Shown here one piece after another: positions 23,970 through 32,757 of a DNA stretch of 64,000 bases. The DNA is taken from positions 1-64,000 of the forward strand of contig CAYRES010000005.1 in NCBI GenBank assembly GCA_964423425.1, in the 5' to 3' direction. The notes under the pieces were generated by a model. The model was not told the DNA's origin. It worked only from the letters and a program-made list of their open reading frames with translations, and searched no databases. Made by a program: the position numbers and the translations under genes. The stretch comes from CAYRES01 sp964423425 (GTDB taxonomy: Bacteria > Actinomycetota > Thermoleophilia > RBG-16-64-13). Numbering within the stretch: the first letter of the stretch is position 1; the number at the start of each line of letters is the position of its first letter.

Positions 23970-25288
23970 CCGGACCCCAGCGTACCCCACCACCCTCCGC
24001 CCGCATAGACAGGGGCTTTCTCAAGGCCTTCCGCTCTTTGCGCAGGCGCAACTACCGTCTGTTCTGGTTCGGGCAGATGATCTCCATGATCGGCATGTGG
24101 GCGGGAGAGGTGGCGCTCGCCTGGCTGGTGCTCAGTCTCACGGATTCGCCCGCCATTCTCGGACTTTCGGTGACGATACGCTTCCTGCCCTCGACTGTGC
24201 TCTGTCCTTTCGGGGGAATCCTGGCCGACCGTTTCGCCAAGAGGAGCCTCCTCATGGTGACGCAGAGCCTGCAGTTGCTGCTGGCTCTCGCTCTGGCCGT
24301 CTCCGCCTCCACCGGCCTCATCAGCATCACCGTCGTGTTCATCCTTGCCGCCCTCCGCGGCGTGCTCGACGCTCTCGACGTACCGGCACGCCAAGCCTTC
24401 GTGGTGGAGATGGTCGGGACTCAGGATGTGGGCAACGCGGTGGCCTTGAACTCCCTCCAGTTCAATGTGGCCCGCATCGCGGGACCAGTGGTGGGCGCTG
24501 CCCTCATCACCGTACTGGGCATAGCCTCGAGCTTCTACCTGAACGCGGCCACCTTCCTCGTGGTGGTCTGTTTCCTGTTCGCCATCAAGCCGTCGCAACT
24601 CAACCTCGCCCCGCAAGCCTCGAAGGCGCCAGTCGTGCGCCAACTGCGCGACGTCTTCTCCTATTGCTACCGCACCCCCGACATTATCGTCATCTTTCTT
24701 CTGGTGTCTGCCATCGGCACGTTCGGCTACAACTTCATGACCATCCTGCCCCTGCTCGCCCGCTATGTGCTCGACTCCGGCCCCACAGGCCTTGGCGCAC
24801 TCACGTCATCACTCGGGGTGGGCTCCATGATCGCGGCCGTGTGGATGGCCTACCGAGGCGTACCCACCCGCAGACTCATGCTCTCGGCCTCCGTGGTCTT
24901 CGCCGTGCTGCTCGTGGCGATGGGCCTTTCTCCCTGGCAATGGCTCACCATGCTCATCCTGGTGGGACTCGGGCTCTCCGCCATCCTCTTCATCACCACC
25001 GCGAACACCCGCCTGCAACTGCTCGCTCCGGGGGAGCTCCGCGGACGGGTGATGGGTGTCTACACCTGGCTGTTCATGGGCACGGCCCCCCTCGGAGCCC
25101 TCATTGTGGGGTGGCTGGCCGAATGGACAGGAGTGCAGCCCATGGTGCTGCAAACGGCGGGAGTGTACGCGGTCTTGGTGGCGGGAGCACTCTGGTACGC
25201 ACGGAAGAACCGCACGCGTTTAGTGAAAGGGCTGAGTGGCACAGGAGCGTCCGCGGCCGAACCGCCCGTGGACGAGAAGGCAGCCTGA
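23966..25288 (+). CDS. MFS exporter, EntS/MFS_3 type
   Basis: This is a 440-residue, 12-helix major facilitator. Loop 2-3 carries the motif GGILADRFAKRSLL (about 93-106). The LDALDVPARQAFVVEMV and NSLQFNVARIAGP segments are typical of the MFS_3 family, which includes the enterobactin exporter EntS and macrolide or multidrug efflux proteins. It is probably a proton-driven exporter of the ligand sensed by the upstream MarR regulator. It starts at TTG 23966, overlapping the marR stop by three bases. The substrate cannot be predicted. Confidence 0.9.
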   Translation: MTGPQRTPPPSARIDRGFLKAFRSLRRRNYRLFWFGQMISMIGMWAGEVALAWLVLSLTDSPAILGLSVTIRFLPSTVLCPFGGILADRFAKRSLLMVTQSLQLLLALALAVSASTGLISITVVFILAALRGVLDALDVPARQAFVVEMVGTQDVGNAVALNSLQFNVARIAGPVVGAALITVLGIASSFYLNAATFLVVVCFLFAIKPSQLNLAPQASKAPVVRQLRDVFSYCYRTPDIIVIFLLVSAIGTFGYNFMTILPLLARYVLDSGPTGLGALTSSLGVGSMIAAVWMAYRGVPTRRLMLSASVVFAVLLVAMGLSPWQWLTMLILVGLGLSAILFITTANTRLQLLAPGELRGRVMGVYTWLFMGTAPLGALIVGWLAEWTGVQPMVLQTAGVYAVLVAGALWYARKNRTRLVKGLSGTGASAAEPPVDEKAA

Positions 25289-25364
25289 GTTCTATCCGCG
25301 GGGAAACCCTGCTCTCATCCCCACCGCTTCGTCGAAGACCGGGCGGAGTCGACCTCTCCTCACC

Positions 25365-25646
25365 TTATGGCCGATCTTCACGCCAGCGTTTCAGCTTGGG
25401 CAGGAGGAGATCCATGAAGGCGCGGGCCGAGTCCTCGGAGACGGTGAGCTCACACGAGATGACGGCCGCCCCCCGCGCCGCCATCTCCTCCCGGCTGATT
25501 GCCGGGTCGACGAACATACCGGCTTCGTAACACTCCAGGCAGTAGTCCGGATTCCTGCCGCCATCGGCCTCCGTGCCGAGCAGCAACTCCCCCGGCACAG
25601 GCATGCCACAACTCTGGCAGTAGATGATGTCGTCGTCCTTGTACAC
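25365..25646 (-). CDS. Putative zinc-ribbon protein (paralogue of 57364-57687)
   Basis: A 93-residue protein begins with YKDDDIIYCQSCGMPV, then PDYCLECYEAGMFV, giving CxxC...CxxC zinc knuckles about 28 residues apart. A helical tail ends LLLPKLKRW. This is the layout of the small zf-ribbon family often annotated only as putative zinc ribbon domain. A second copy of the same design lies next to a nitroreductase near 57.5 kb. I start at GTG 25646, directly before the conserved region. A longer frame extends upstream, but that part is Arg-rich and not conserved-looking. The role is unknown. Confidence 0.7.
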   Translation of the reverse strand: MYKDDDIIYCQSCGMPVPGELLLGTEADGGRNPDYCLECYEAGMFVDPAISREEMAARGAAVISCELTVSEDSARAFMDLLLPKLKRWREDRP

Positions 25647-25813
25647 GGAACCACCAACCTTCGTCTCTCCGCGCTTGGTTCGCCGGCACGCACTCCGACC
25701 CGCCTTGCCCCCAGTAGCCCGTCGGCGGCCGTGTTCGCCGCTCTCGGTGGGCGAAACCTCCGGGTACGAAGCATACCGTACTACAATGGACACCGCATGA
25801 ATGGAGTGGGCAC

Positions 25814-27594
25814 ATGAGTGGATTGGCGGCCGCGGCCGCACTCGTGGGCGGTGTCGGCCTCTTCCTTCTGGGCACGCGGCTGATGACCGAGGGGCTGAAG
25901 CTGGCTGCCGGGCCGGCCTTGGCCGGCATCCTGGCGGGATCCACCCGCACCCGCGTGCGCGGATTGTTCTCCGGGTTCTTGATGACAGCCTTCGTGCAGT
26001 CCTCGAGTGCCGTCACTGTGGCGGCCATCGGCTTCGTGAACGCCGGTCTCCTCACTCTCATGCAGTCCATGTGGGTGCTCTTCGGTGCCAATGTGGGAAG
26101 CACCGTCACCGGCTGGCTGGTCGCACTGGTGGGGGTGCAATTCCAGATAGAGGCCTTCGCCCTCCCCCTGGTCGGACTGGGCATGGCCCTGCGCATCACC
26201 GGAGAGGGCAGCCGCCGGGGGGCGCTCGGTATGGCCATCGCCGGTCTGGGCGTGCTCTTCCTGGGCATCGACCTCCTGAAGGACGCCTTCTCCGGCCTCG
26301 CCACCGATGTGAGCCTGCCGCAGGGAACCGGCCTGTTCGTGATCCTCGCGCAGCTCGTCATTGGAGTTCTCCTCACCGTGCTCATGCAGTCCTCGGGCGC
26401 CGCCCTCGCCGTCGCTCTCACTGCCGCCCAGGGAGGTCTCATCACCCTACCCGGAGCGGCAGCCGTGGCCATCGGTGCCAACATCGGCACCAGCATCAAG
26501 GCTCTTCTCGCCGCCATCGGCGCCACCCCCAACGCCAAGCGCGCGGCCGCTGCCCACGTCCTCTTCAATGTCCTCACCGGCGTGGTGGCACTCGCACTTC
26601 TGCCCGTGCTCGTGCCCGCCATCGGCGCGGCCTGGAGTGCGCTCGGTCTCGCCTCCTCACCCGCCGCCGAACTCGCCCTGTTCCACACCACCTTCAATCT
26701 GCTCGGCGTTCTGCTCATGTGGCCCCTCGCCGGCCGACTGGAACGCGAACTGCAGAAGCGCTTCCGCACGGAAGAGGAGACGGAGGCCCGGCCTCAGTAC
26801 CTCGACGACAACGTGCTCGCCGTACCCTCGCTCGCCATTGACGCCCTGGTACAGGAAGTGCGCCGCTCGGGCACCCTGGCCCTCCGTCTCGCCCGCGGGG
26901 CCCTCCTCAGCGAGGGCCCACCTCCCCTGAGGGAGCAACGGATGGTGGAGCAGCTCAACCTCGACATCGCCGAATTCATCACCCGCCTCAGCAGGGGCAG
27001 CATGGCCGACGAGACGGCGAGACGGCTTCCGCAGATCTTGAGGGCCGTCCGCTACTACGACACGGTGGCGGAGTTGGTGGCGGAAGCGGAGGCCGCACGC
27101 GCAGAAGCGCGGGCGGCACGCGCCGGGCGGCCGGGCCCCGGGGGGGGCCCCGGGCCCGCCCCCCCCCCCCACCGGCGCGCACACGGAGAGACCGACNNNN
27201 NNNNNNGTGGGGGGGGCCGGGGCCGCCCCCCCCCGCGCCGGCGCGGGGGCCGCGCGGGGGGGGGCGGGGCCGGGTTCCTCCCCGGGCCCGGCCCCCCGAC
27301 CGCAAGCTGAGCGAACAGGAAGAGACCTTCCGTCACAAGGCCGCCTCGTTCCTCGAACGAGTGTCTCCCGAACGGATACTCCTCGACGAGAGCGACACCG
27401 ACGCCGCCCTGCAGGAGTTCGAGACCGGCTACCAGCAGCTCAAGGCGGCTTACCTGACCGCCGGCACGAAGGGCCGCCTGGCTCTCGGCGAGATGGACGC
27501 CCGTCTTCGCTACGCAAGCGCCATGCGCCGGGTGTGCGACCAGGCCCTCAAGGCCGAGCGCCTGCTCCGCTCGATGGGCCGGGCCCCTGCTTAG
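25814..27594 (+). CDS. Na/Pi cotransporter family protein with PhoU-like tail, interrupted by assembly gap
   Basis: Imports phosphate with sodium, or acts as a related NptA/YjbB-type exporter. The N-terminal 310 residues contain the two inverted Na_Pi_cotrans repeats with QSSSAVTVAAIG and QSSGAALAVALTA motifs and GANVGSTVT/GANIGTSIKA. A helical PhoU-like domain follows. At 27130-27300 the sequence turns into long G and C runs around a 10-N gap, giving a stop at 27308. After it, the frame from 27301 (RKLSEQEETFRHKA...) through ALKAERLLRSMG to 27594 continues the same domain. I treat this as one gene with a damaged assembly. GGAGTGGGCAC precedes the ATG. Confidence 0.8.
27130..27300. other. 10-N gap inside unreliable G/C-run sequence
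   Basis: Ns at 27197-27206 are flanked on both sides by runs of 8-13 G or C. These look like low-quality read ends rather than genuine coding sequence. They disturb the cotransporter gene. Confidence 0.8.
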
Positions 27595-27615
27595 GCGGTA
27601 ACCAGCGTCTCCGCC

Positions 27616-27894
27616 CTATCCCACCTCCAGCGGTCCACCGGCCGGGCCGCCCTCGTACCACTCAATCTCGATCTCAAGCGAATGCCGCATTCCCTTGCCA
27701 GCCTTCTCCTTCTCGTCGACCTGTATCTCCAGCACGACGTGCTCAGGAACATCAAGTGTGAGCTCTTCGGCGCCCTGACGCAGTGTGACCATCCCCTCTC
27801 CCACCCTGTCCGCCAGTTCCCTGATGAGAACTGCCGCTTCGTCCCGCCTCTTGGACTCCTCACTCTTGAACACCGTCGTCTTGTTGCCGCTCAC
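27616..27894 (-). CDS. Amphi-Trp domain protein
   Basis: A 92-residue acidic protein with FKSEESKRRDEAAVLIREL, a GEGMVTLRQGAEELTLDVP strand pair and a C-terminal LEIEIEWYEG. This is the amphi-Trp domain pattern: helix, beta strands and a conserved terminal Trp. The family is widespread in bacteria and archaea and has no defined biochemical role. GTG 27894 follows AAGGAGACGACC, an excellent ribosome-binding site, so I prefer it to the ATG 30 bases upstream. It is divergent from the PPC-domain gene. Confidence 0.8.
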   Translation of the reverse strand: MSGNKTTVFKSEESKRRDEAAVLIRELADRVGEGMVTLRQGAEELTLDVPEHVVLEIQVDEKEKAGKGMRHSLEIEIEWYEGGPAGGPLEVG

Positions 27895-28008
27895 GGTCGT
27901 CTCCTTTGCCTCAACATGCAGCATTCCTTCTGTTTTTGCTACCCGCAGGTGCTACCCCACAAACAGTGGCAAAATGTACACAATGACTGCCGCATACAAG
28001 GAGACACC

Positions 28009-28476
28009 GTGAAGTACAGTGAAGGCAGCCTGGGCAGGGTGTTCGTGCTCAGGCTCGAGGACGGAGAGGTCATCAACGACACCGTGGAGGCATTCGCCCG
28101 CGGCAAGAAGCTCAACCGGGCTCTCGCCTTCTACCTGGGAGGCTCAGCCGACGGGAGCAAGGTCGTGGTGGGTCCGGACGCCGGGCACCCCGGCGAGATA
28201 ATCCCTCTCATCCACAGTCTCGCCGGTCCCGCCGAGCTGCTGGCAGTGGGCACCCTCTTCCCCAGCGAGTCCGGAGAACCTGTGCTGCACATGCATGCGG
28301 CCGCAGGTAGAGAGGGCGATGCCACGGTTGGCTGCACCCGCGCGGGGGTATCTACCTGGTTGGTGGGCGAGGTGGTACTGCTCGAGATAGCCGGCGGAAC
28401 CGCCTGCCGTAGCAAGGACCCGGCCTCGGGCTTGGAACTCCTCACGGCCGGGAGCGAGTTCGGCAGCCGGGAATGA
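28009..28476 (+). CDS. PPC domain (DUF296) DNA-binding protein
   Basis: This 155-residue protein has GRVFVLRLEDGEVINDTVEAF near the start, ending in the PPC motif region with LHMHAAAGREG and the two His residues that usually bind zinc. The family includes plant AT-hook nuclear proteins and stand-alone bacterial trimers whose function is uncertain; a DNA-related role is suggested. The start is GTG 28009 after AAGGAGACACC, almost the same leader as the divergent amphi-Trp gene. The DJ-1/PfpI gene follows 42 bases later on the same strand. Confidence 0.85.
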   Translation: MKYSEGSLGRVFVLRLEDGEVINDTVEAFARGKKLNRALAFYLGGSADGSKVVVGPDAGHPGEIIPLIHSLAGPAELLAVGTLFPSESGEPVLHMHAAAGREGDATVGCTRAGVSTWLVGEVVLLEIAGGTACRSKDPASGLELLTAGSEFGSRE

Positions 28477-28481
28477 GTGCG

Positions 28482-28487
28482 TATACT
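28482..28487 (+). promoter_or_regulatory. Candidate -10 box for the DJ-1/PfpI gene
   Basis: TATACT, one base from consensus, lies 31 bases before the ATG at 28519, with a poor -35 (TTCGGC) 17 bases upstream. Confidence 0.3.
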
Positions 28488-28518
28488 GCGGGCAGTTTCT
28501 GACTCAGGGAAGGGGCCC

Positions 28519-29106
28519 ATGGTGAAGAACGTAGCGATTTTCATCTATGAAGGCGTGTATCAGCTGGACTTCTCCGGTCCCATGGAGGTCTTCACCGACG
28601 CCGGGCTCGCTGAAGAGGCGCCCCTCTTCAACGTCTACACCGTGTCGGAACACAGGGAGACCCTCCGCACGCACACGGGCCTGCAGGTGATACCGGCCTA
28701 CTCGCTGAACGACTGTCCCCCTCCCGACATCCTCGTGGTGCCGGGCGGTAACTCCAATCTACCCGCCGAGAACAAGGCACTCGCCGACTGGCTCACCGAG
28801 ACGATACCCACGGTGCCCATCGTGATGTCCGTGTGTACAGGGGCGATCATTCTGGGCAAGCTGGGTCTCCTGACCGGTCTCGAGACCACCACCTGGCACG
28901 GCGCTCTCGACGTGCTCCAAGCCATCGAGCCCACCGCCTCGGTGAAGAAGGGTGTCCGCTGGACCGATAACGGCGGCATGCTGAGCACCGCGGGCATCTC
29001 CGCCGGCATCGATGGTGCCCTCCATCTGGTGAGCCGTCTCCACGGGCCCGACGTGGCCCGCCGCACCGCCGAGTACATGGACTACGATTACTGGCGAGGA
29101 GACTGA
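28519..29106 (+). CDS. DJ-1/PfpI family protein
   Basis: This 195-residue class I glutamine-amidotransferase-like protein has the order IFIYEGVYQLDFSGPMEVF, a DILVVPGG strand, and the nucleophile elbow MSVCTGAIILG with the reactive Cys. HGALDVL and GGMLSTAGISAGID follow. This subgroup resembles isonitrile hydratase and the sensing domain of AraC-type FtrA/GlxA regulators, but here no DNA-binding domain follows. It may be an isonitrile hydratase, glyoxalase-like enzyme or stress protein. GGGAAGGGG precedes ATG 28519. Confidence 0.88.
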   Translation: MVKNVAIFIYEGVYQLDFSGPMEVFTDAGLAEEAPLFNVYTVSEHRETLRTHTGLQVIPAYSLNDCPPPDILVVPGGNSNLPAENKALADWLTETIPTVPIVMSVCTGAIILGKLGLLTGLETTTWHGALDVLQAIEPTASVKKGVRWTDNGGMLSTAGISAGIDGALHLVSRLHGPDVARRTAEYMDYDYWRGD

Positions 29107-29549
29107 CTGGGGTCGAGAAGCTGCTCGGCATTCGTATCGACCAACTGCACTCCCCCTGCTGCGGGAACAGCCCGGCTGCTGCAATAGACCCCAAGGGAGG
29201 CGCCGGATAGCCGGCCCCGGCGATCCTCCGCACTTCCCGCTGGTTCCAGAGACTCACCTCTGAGAACTCAGTTGTAGTGTGACGAAGACGCGCGTGAACC
29301 GCACCGCGAAACGTGGGGTCGCACGGACACGAGTATGAGCCGCTCAGCGACTGGCCTTGACGGAAGCGGTGAGTGGAACGGACCGAAGAGGTTTCAATAC
29401 GAGTGCGGGGCGGTCAGCGCGGGGTACTCACCCACACTCCGCAACCACTTCGAGATAACCACTTCAGGAAGCGACGTTGCACCACACGCCTGCCATCTGG
29501 CGATAGAGGCCCTCCACGCCGCCACAGCCGCGGCGGACTCGCCTCGTGG
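29107..29549. other. 443-base region without a recognisable gene
   Basis: This lies between the DJ-1 gene (plus) and larE (minus), which converge here. Short protein-like stretches appear in all frames, but none is long enough or has a ribosome-binding site. I see no tRNA arms and no strong terminator. Confidence 0.4.
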
Positions 29550-30452
29550 CTACCCCGGCGATGTGCCGCCGGCCCCAGCTGCGGGGCGCTTGGGGCGACC
29601 GCGTGACTCGTCATCGAGTACCTCGTTCAGGCTACCGGAGCGGAACCCCCTCAAGTCGACGGTCACGTATGCATACCCCATGTCACGGAGGTGTGAGTCG
29701 ACCGCCTCCCTGACCTCGGGCGAGGTGAGTTCTGGAATCCTGCCCACAGGCACCTCGAGGCGGGCTACACGCCCCTCGTGGCGCACTCTCGCTACGTCGA
29801 AACCCAAGGAGTGCAGGAAGGACTCGGCGGCGGCCACCATGCGGAGACCCTCCACGGTGATCCGCTCGCCATAGGGGAAGCGAGAGGCCAGACAGGGGGA
29901 AGCCGGGCGATTCCAGCTCGACAACCCGCGAGCGCGGGCGGCGGCGCGTATCTCGGCCTTGGTGAGTCCCGCCTCGGCCAGAGGGTGCCGCACACCAGCC
30001 TCGGCCGCCGCCCGCATCCCGGGACGATAGTCAGACAGATCATCTGCGTTGGCACCGTCGACCACGGCGGCACACCGCTCGAGCGCCAGCGTTGAGAGAG
30101 AGGCGCACATGGCCCGGCGACACAGGTAACACCGCTGGGGCGTGTTGGCGCTGAAGCCTTCAATGCCGAGTTCGTTCACGCGCACCACTTCGTGCTGCAC
30201 GCCAAGCGCAGCGGCAAGCGTAGCCGCAGCCTCGAGATCCTGCTCCACATCGACCACCCCGGCGATGGTGGCAGCGACCACTGCGTCCGCCCCGAGCTCG
30301 TCCACGGCCAGCGCCAGAAGCAGGCTCGAATCCACCCCGCCGCTCAGCGCCACCACCACTCGGCCCAGAGTGGCGAGGCATCCTCGGGCCTCCGCAATCT
30401 TGGCCTCCGCAATCTTGGCCTCCGCTGTCTTGGCCTCCGCCACCTCGCTCAC
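29550..30452 (-). CDS. larE: LarE-like ATP-dependent sacrificial sulfur transferase
   Basis: LarE adenylates and then sulfurates the pyridinium precursor of the nickel-pincer cofactor, giving up its own Cys sulfur. This 300-residue protein has the PP-loop SGGVDSS at 37-43 and NTPQRCYLCRR with Cys108 and Cys111. NRPASPCLASRFPYG places Cys187 at the sacrificial-Cys position known from Lactobacillus LarE. No larA, larB or larC is visible nearby. Instead it ends a sulfur operon led by cysK, so it may sulfurate something else. The N-terminus has a five-residue AEAKI repeat. It starts at GTG. Confidence 0.9.
   Translation of the reverse strand: MSEVAEAKTAEAKIAEAKIAEARGCLATLGRVVVALSGGVDSSLLLALAVDELGADAVVAATIAGVVDVEQDLEAAATLAAALGVQHEVVRVNELGIEGFSANTPQRCYLCRRAMCASLSTLALERCAAVVDGANADDLSDYRPGMRAAAEAGVRHPLAEAGLTKAEIRAAARARGLSSWNRPASPCLASRFPYGERITVEGLRMVAAAESFLHSLGFDVARVRHEGRVARLEVPVGRIPELTSPEVREAVDSHLRDMGYAYVTVDLRGFRSGSLNEVLDDESRGRPKRPAAGAGGTSPG
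30387..30446 (-). repeat. 15-bp tandem repeat encoding AEAKI at the LarE N-terminus
   Basis: Four units of GGCCTCCGCAATCTT-type sequence (plus-strand reading) lie at 30387-30401, 30402-30416, 30417-30431 and 30432-30446. The first two are identical and the last is degenerate. They keep the frame and lengthen the helical N-terminus of LarE. Confidence 0.8.
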
Positions 30453-30498
30453 GTGCTCTCGCCTCTCACGCGCCCTCGCTCATCGCCCCACCGACCCC

Positions 30499-31524
30499 TC
30501 ACATTCCCACATACTTGGCCACCAGGCCCCGCGCCACGGTGGGCTCACTCGTGCCGCGTACGATGACCCGGCCGTCGTAGAAGATCACGATCTCATGCCC
30601 GCCAATGTCAACCTTCACCATGCCGGCGTCCCCCGCCACATCACCATGGTGCGCCAGACGCCTGCGCAGGTCTTCGAGATCGAGAGAGTGGTCCAAGGGG
30701 AGATAGAGCTGAACCGCGTTCTGTCCGCACAAGGCTCGCGCCGAACTCCCAGCCGAACCTTCGAGGTACTGATACTCGCCGGAGCAGGCGGGACAGTCGT
30801 CCCAGCCGGCCTCGTCGAGTTCCACCGACGTGAAATGCTGCTCCCACACGTCGAGGAAGGTCAGGCGGGCATCGGTCACGCTCTCGCCCACCAGAATCCG
30901 CAAGGCGGCGGCGCTCTGCAGCGCCGCCACGCTGAGAGGAGCAGGCGAGATGACACCCACCGTGTCACAGGTGAGGGAACCGAACGAAACAGAGGAGCCC
31001 ATGAGGCAACGGAAACAGGGGCGCCTGTCCGGCCTGAACACCGCGGTCATGCCCACCGAGCTCACCGTGCCCCCATACACCCAGGGAATACCGTGCTTGA
31101 GGGCCACATCATTCAAGAGAAGGCGGGTCTCGAGATTGTCCAGCCCGTCGAGGATGACCTGTGCGCCCCTCATGAGCTCTTCGGCGTTGAGGGGATTCAC
31201 ATCGGCAACAACGCCCTCCACCTCAACCTCAGGGTTGGCTTCACGGAGTCTGCGCTCGGCAACGACCGCCTTGGGCATACCCCGCTTCACATCTTCCTCG
31301 GTGAACAGGAGTTGGCGGTGAAGATTGTGCAACTCGGGGAAATCCCGATCGATCACGCGCACCCTGCCCACCCCGGCGCGCACCACCACCGAGGCGAGTA
31401 CGCTACCCAAGGCTCCACACCCCACCACCACCACGGAACTCTCCGACAGCCTCCTCTGGCCCTCTTCGCCGATGGGAGCGTACAGACGTTGGCGGGAGTA
31501 GCGGTCGAAGGGAGAGTCGCTCAT
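30499..31524 (-). CDS. HesA/MoeB/ThiF family E1-like adenylating enzyme
   Basis: Adenylates the C-terminal Gly of a ubiquitin-like sulfur carrier (ThiS or MoaD type) so that sulfur can be loaded. The 341-residue protein has the nucleotide loop VVGCGALGS at 34-41, a DxDFPELHNLHRQ segment with the catalytic Arg, catalytic Cys186 in LTCDTVG, and zinc pairs Cys170/Cys173 and Cys243/Cys246. The C-terminal 85 residues form an extra domain containing LCGQNAVQ. No carrier protein is encoded in the operon. ATG 31524 is preceded by GGAGG and overlaps the desulfurase stop (ATGA). Confidence 0.9.
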   Translation of the reverse strand: MSDSPFDRYSRQRLYAPIGEEGQRRLSESSVVVVGCGALGSVLASVVVRAGVGRVRVIDRDFPELHNLHRQLLFTEEDVKRGMPKAVVAERRLREANPEVEVEGVVADVNPLNAEELMRGAQVILDGLDNLETRLLLNDVALKHGIPWVYGGTVSSVGMTAVFRPDRRPCFRCLMGSSVSFGSLTCDTVGVISPAPLSVAALQSAAALRILVGESVTDARLTFLDVWEQHFTSVELDEAGWDDCPACSGEYQYLEGSAGSSARALCGQNAVQLYLPLDHSLDLEDLRRRLAHHGDVAGDAGMVKVDIGGHEIVIFYDGRVIVRGTSEPTVARGLVAKYVGM

Positions 31525-32711
31525 GATGACCTCCATGCCGGATTGAGCGAGCGGAGTTCGGCTACGACCCGAATGAGCGACTCCGCCACCCTATCTACTT
31601 CCTCGGCCCTGGTGCTTCGGCCGAGACTCATCCGAAGCGCGCCGCGCGCAAGCTCAGCCGGCACGCCCATGGCCCGGAGCACGTGTGACTCCTCCGTGCT
31701 CCCTGCGGCGCAGGCGGAGCCCGAAGAGCAGGCGATTCCCAACCGATCGAGACGGAGCACGCAGGATTCACCCTCCACCCCCGGAATACACACACTCAGA
31801 ATACCGGGCATGCGCACCACAGGATGACCATTGCGCACTATTCCTCGTATGCCCCCCACAAGCTGCGTCCAGAGGCGCTCCACCAACTCCTTCTCCCTCA
31901 AGGACGCCTGCTCCATCTCCTGCTCGGCCAGCCCACATGCCGCTCCCATCCCCACGATGGCGGCCACGTTCAGTGTACCCGCCCGGCGCCCCGATCCCTG
32001 CGAACCCCCCTGCACGAAAGACGGCACCCGCAACCCTCGACGCACGTACAGGGCGCCCACCCCTTTCGGGCCGTAGAATTTGTGCGCAGACAGGCTGAGG
32101 AGGTCGACTCCCAGCTGCTTCACATCGACCGGTATCTTGCCCACCGCCTGCACGGCGTCGGTGTGCATGAGCGCTCCCGCCTCTCGCGCCCACGCGCTCA
32201 CCCGCGCGACGGGCTGTAGCGATCCGGTTTCGTTCCCGGCCAGCATGACGCTCACCGCAGCGGCAGCGTCGTCGATGGCCTCCTGTGCCGAATCGAGCCG
32301 AAGCACACCGCGCTCATCAACCGGCAGAATCGCCGCCTCGACTCCGAAGCGTTCTTCGAGAAAACGAGCGGTATTCAGCACCGCATGGTGCTCCACCGCC
32401 GACACGACGAGGCGCGTGCGTGGAGGTTGAGCCTCCCGCCCCACCCACATGCCGGCCGTGAGCGCCCAATTGTCACCTTCGGTGCCTCCCGACGTGAATA
32501 CTATCTCTGAAGGATCGGCCCGAAGCAGAGCCGCCACCTGCTCGCGTGCAGCCGCCACCGCCTTCGCGGCCCGGGCGCCATAGGAATGGATGCTCGAAGG
32601 GTTGCCGAACTCCTCGGTGAGAAAGGGCAGCATGGCCTCCAGCACCGGTTCGGCCATGGGGGTGGTAGCCGCGTGATCCAGGTAGATGGCTCTCGCTTCG
32701 CGCTGCTTCAT
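31521..32711 (-). CDS. Cysteine desulfurase (IscS/NifS type)
   Basis: A PLP enzyme that takes sulfur from cysteine and holds it as a persulfide for Fe-S clusters, thiamine, molybdopterin or tRNA. The 396-residue protein begins IYLDHAATTPM, has SGGTEGDN, the PLP Lys in LSAHKFYGPKG, and the persulfide Cys in SSGSACAAGS near residue 327, which marks the class I IscS/NifS loop. ATG 32711 follows GGAG at 8 bases. The gene overlaps the E1-like gene by 4 bases, suggesting direct sulfur hand-over. Confidence 0.94.
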   Translation of the reverse strand: MKQREARAIYLDHAATTPMAEPVLEAMLPFLTEEFGNPSSIHSYGARAAKAVAAAREQVAALLRADPSEIVFTSGGTEGDNWALTAGMWVGREAQPPRTRLVVSAVEHHAVLNTARFLEERFGVEAAILPVDERGVLRLDSAQEAIDDAAAAVSVMLAGNETGSLQPVARVSAWAREAGALMHTDAVQAVGKIPVDVKQLGVDLLSLSAHKFYGPKGVGALYVRRGLRVPSFVQGGSQGSGRRAGTLNVAAIVGMGAACGLAEQEMEQASLREKELVERLWTQLVGGIRGIVRNGHPVVRMPGILSVCIPGVEGESCVLRLDRLGIACSSGSACAAGSTEESHVLRAMGVPAELARGALRMSLGRSTRAEEVDRVAESLIRVVAELRSLNPAWRSS

Positions 32712-32757
32712 GGAAGGGCTCCGGTCGAGTGTGCTGCTCACCAAGCCGCCCGGGCCG

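Noticed and set aside
23884..25530. Plus-strand open frame of 548 codons overlapping the MFS gene
   Set aside because: Arg/His/Pro-rich composition typical of a wrong frame in GC-rich DNA. The MFS frame has 12 helices and family motifs.
25801..26841. Open frame of 346 codons overlapping the Na/Pi cotransporter
   Set aside because: Arg/Gly/His-rich shadow frame without motifs. The cotransporter frame has QSSSA and GANxGT motifs.
29107..29549. Possible tRNA or small RNA between the DJ-1 and larE genes
   Set aside because: I could not fold a cloverleaf or find a TTCGA-type T-arm. No promoter or terminator pattern stands out.
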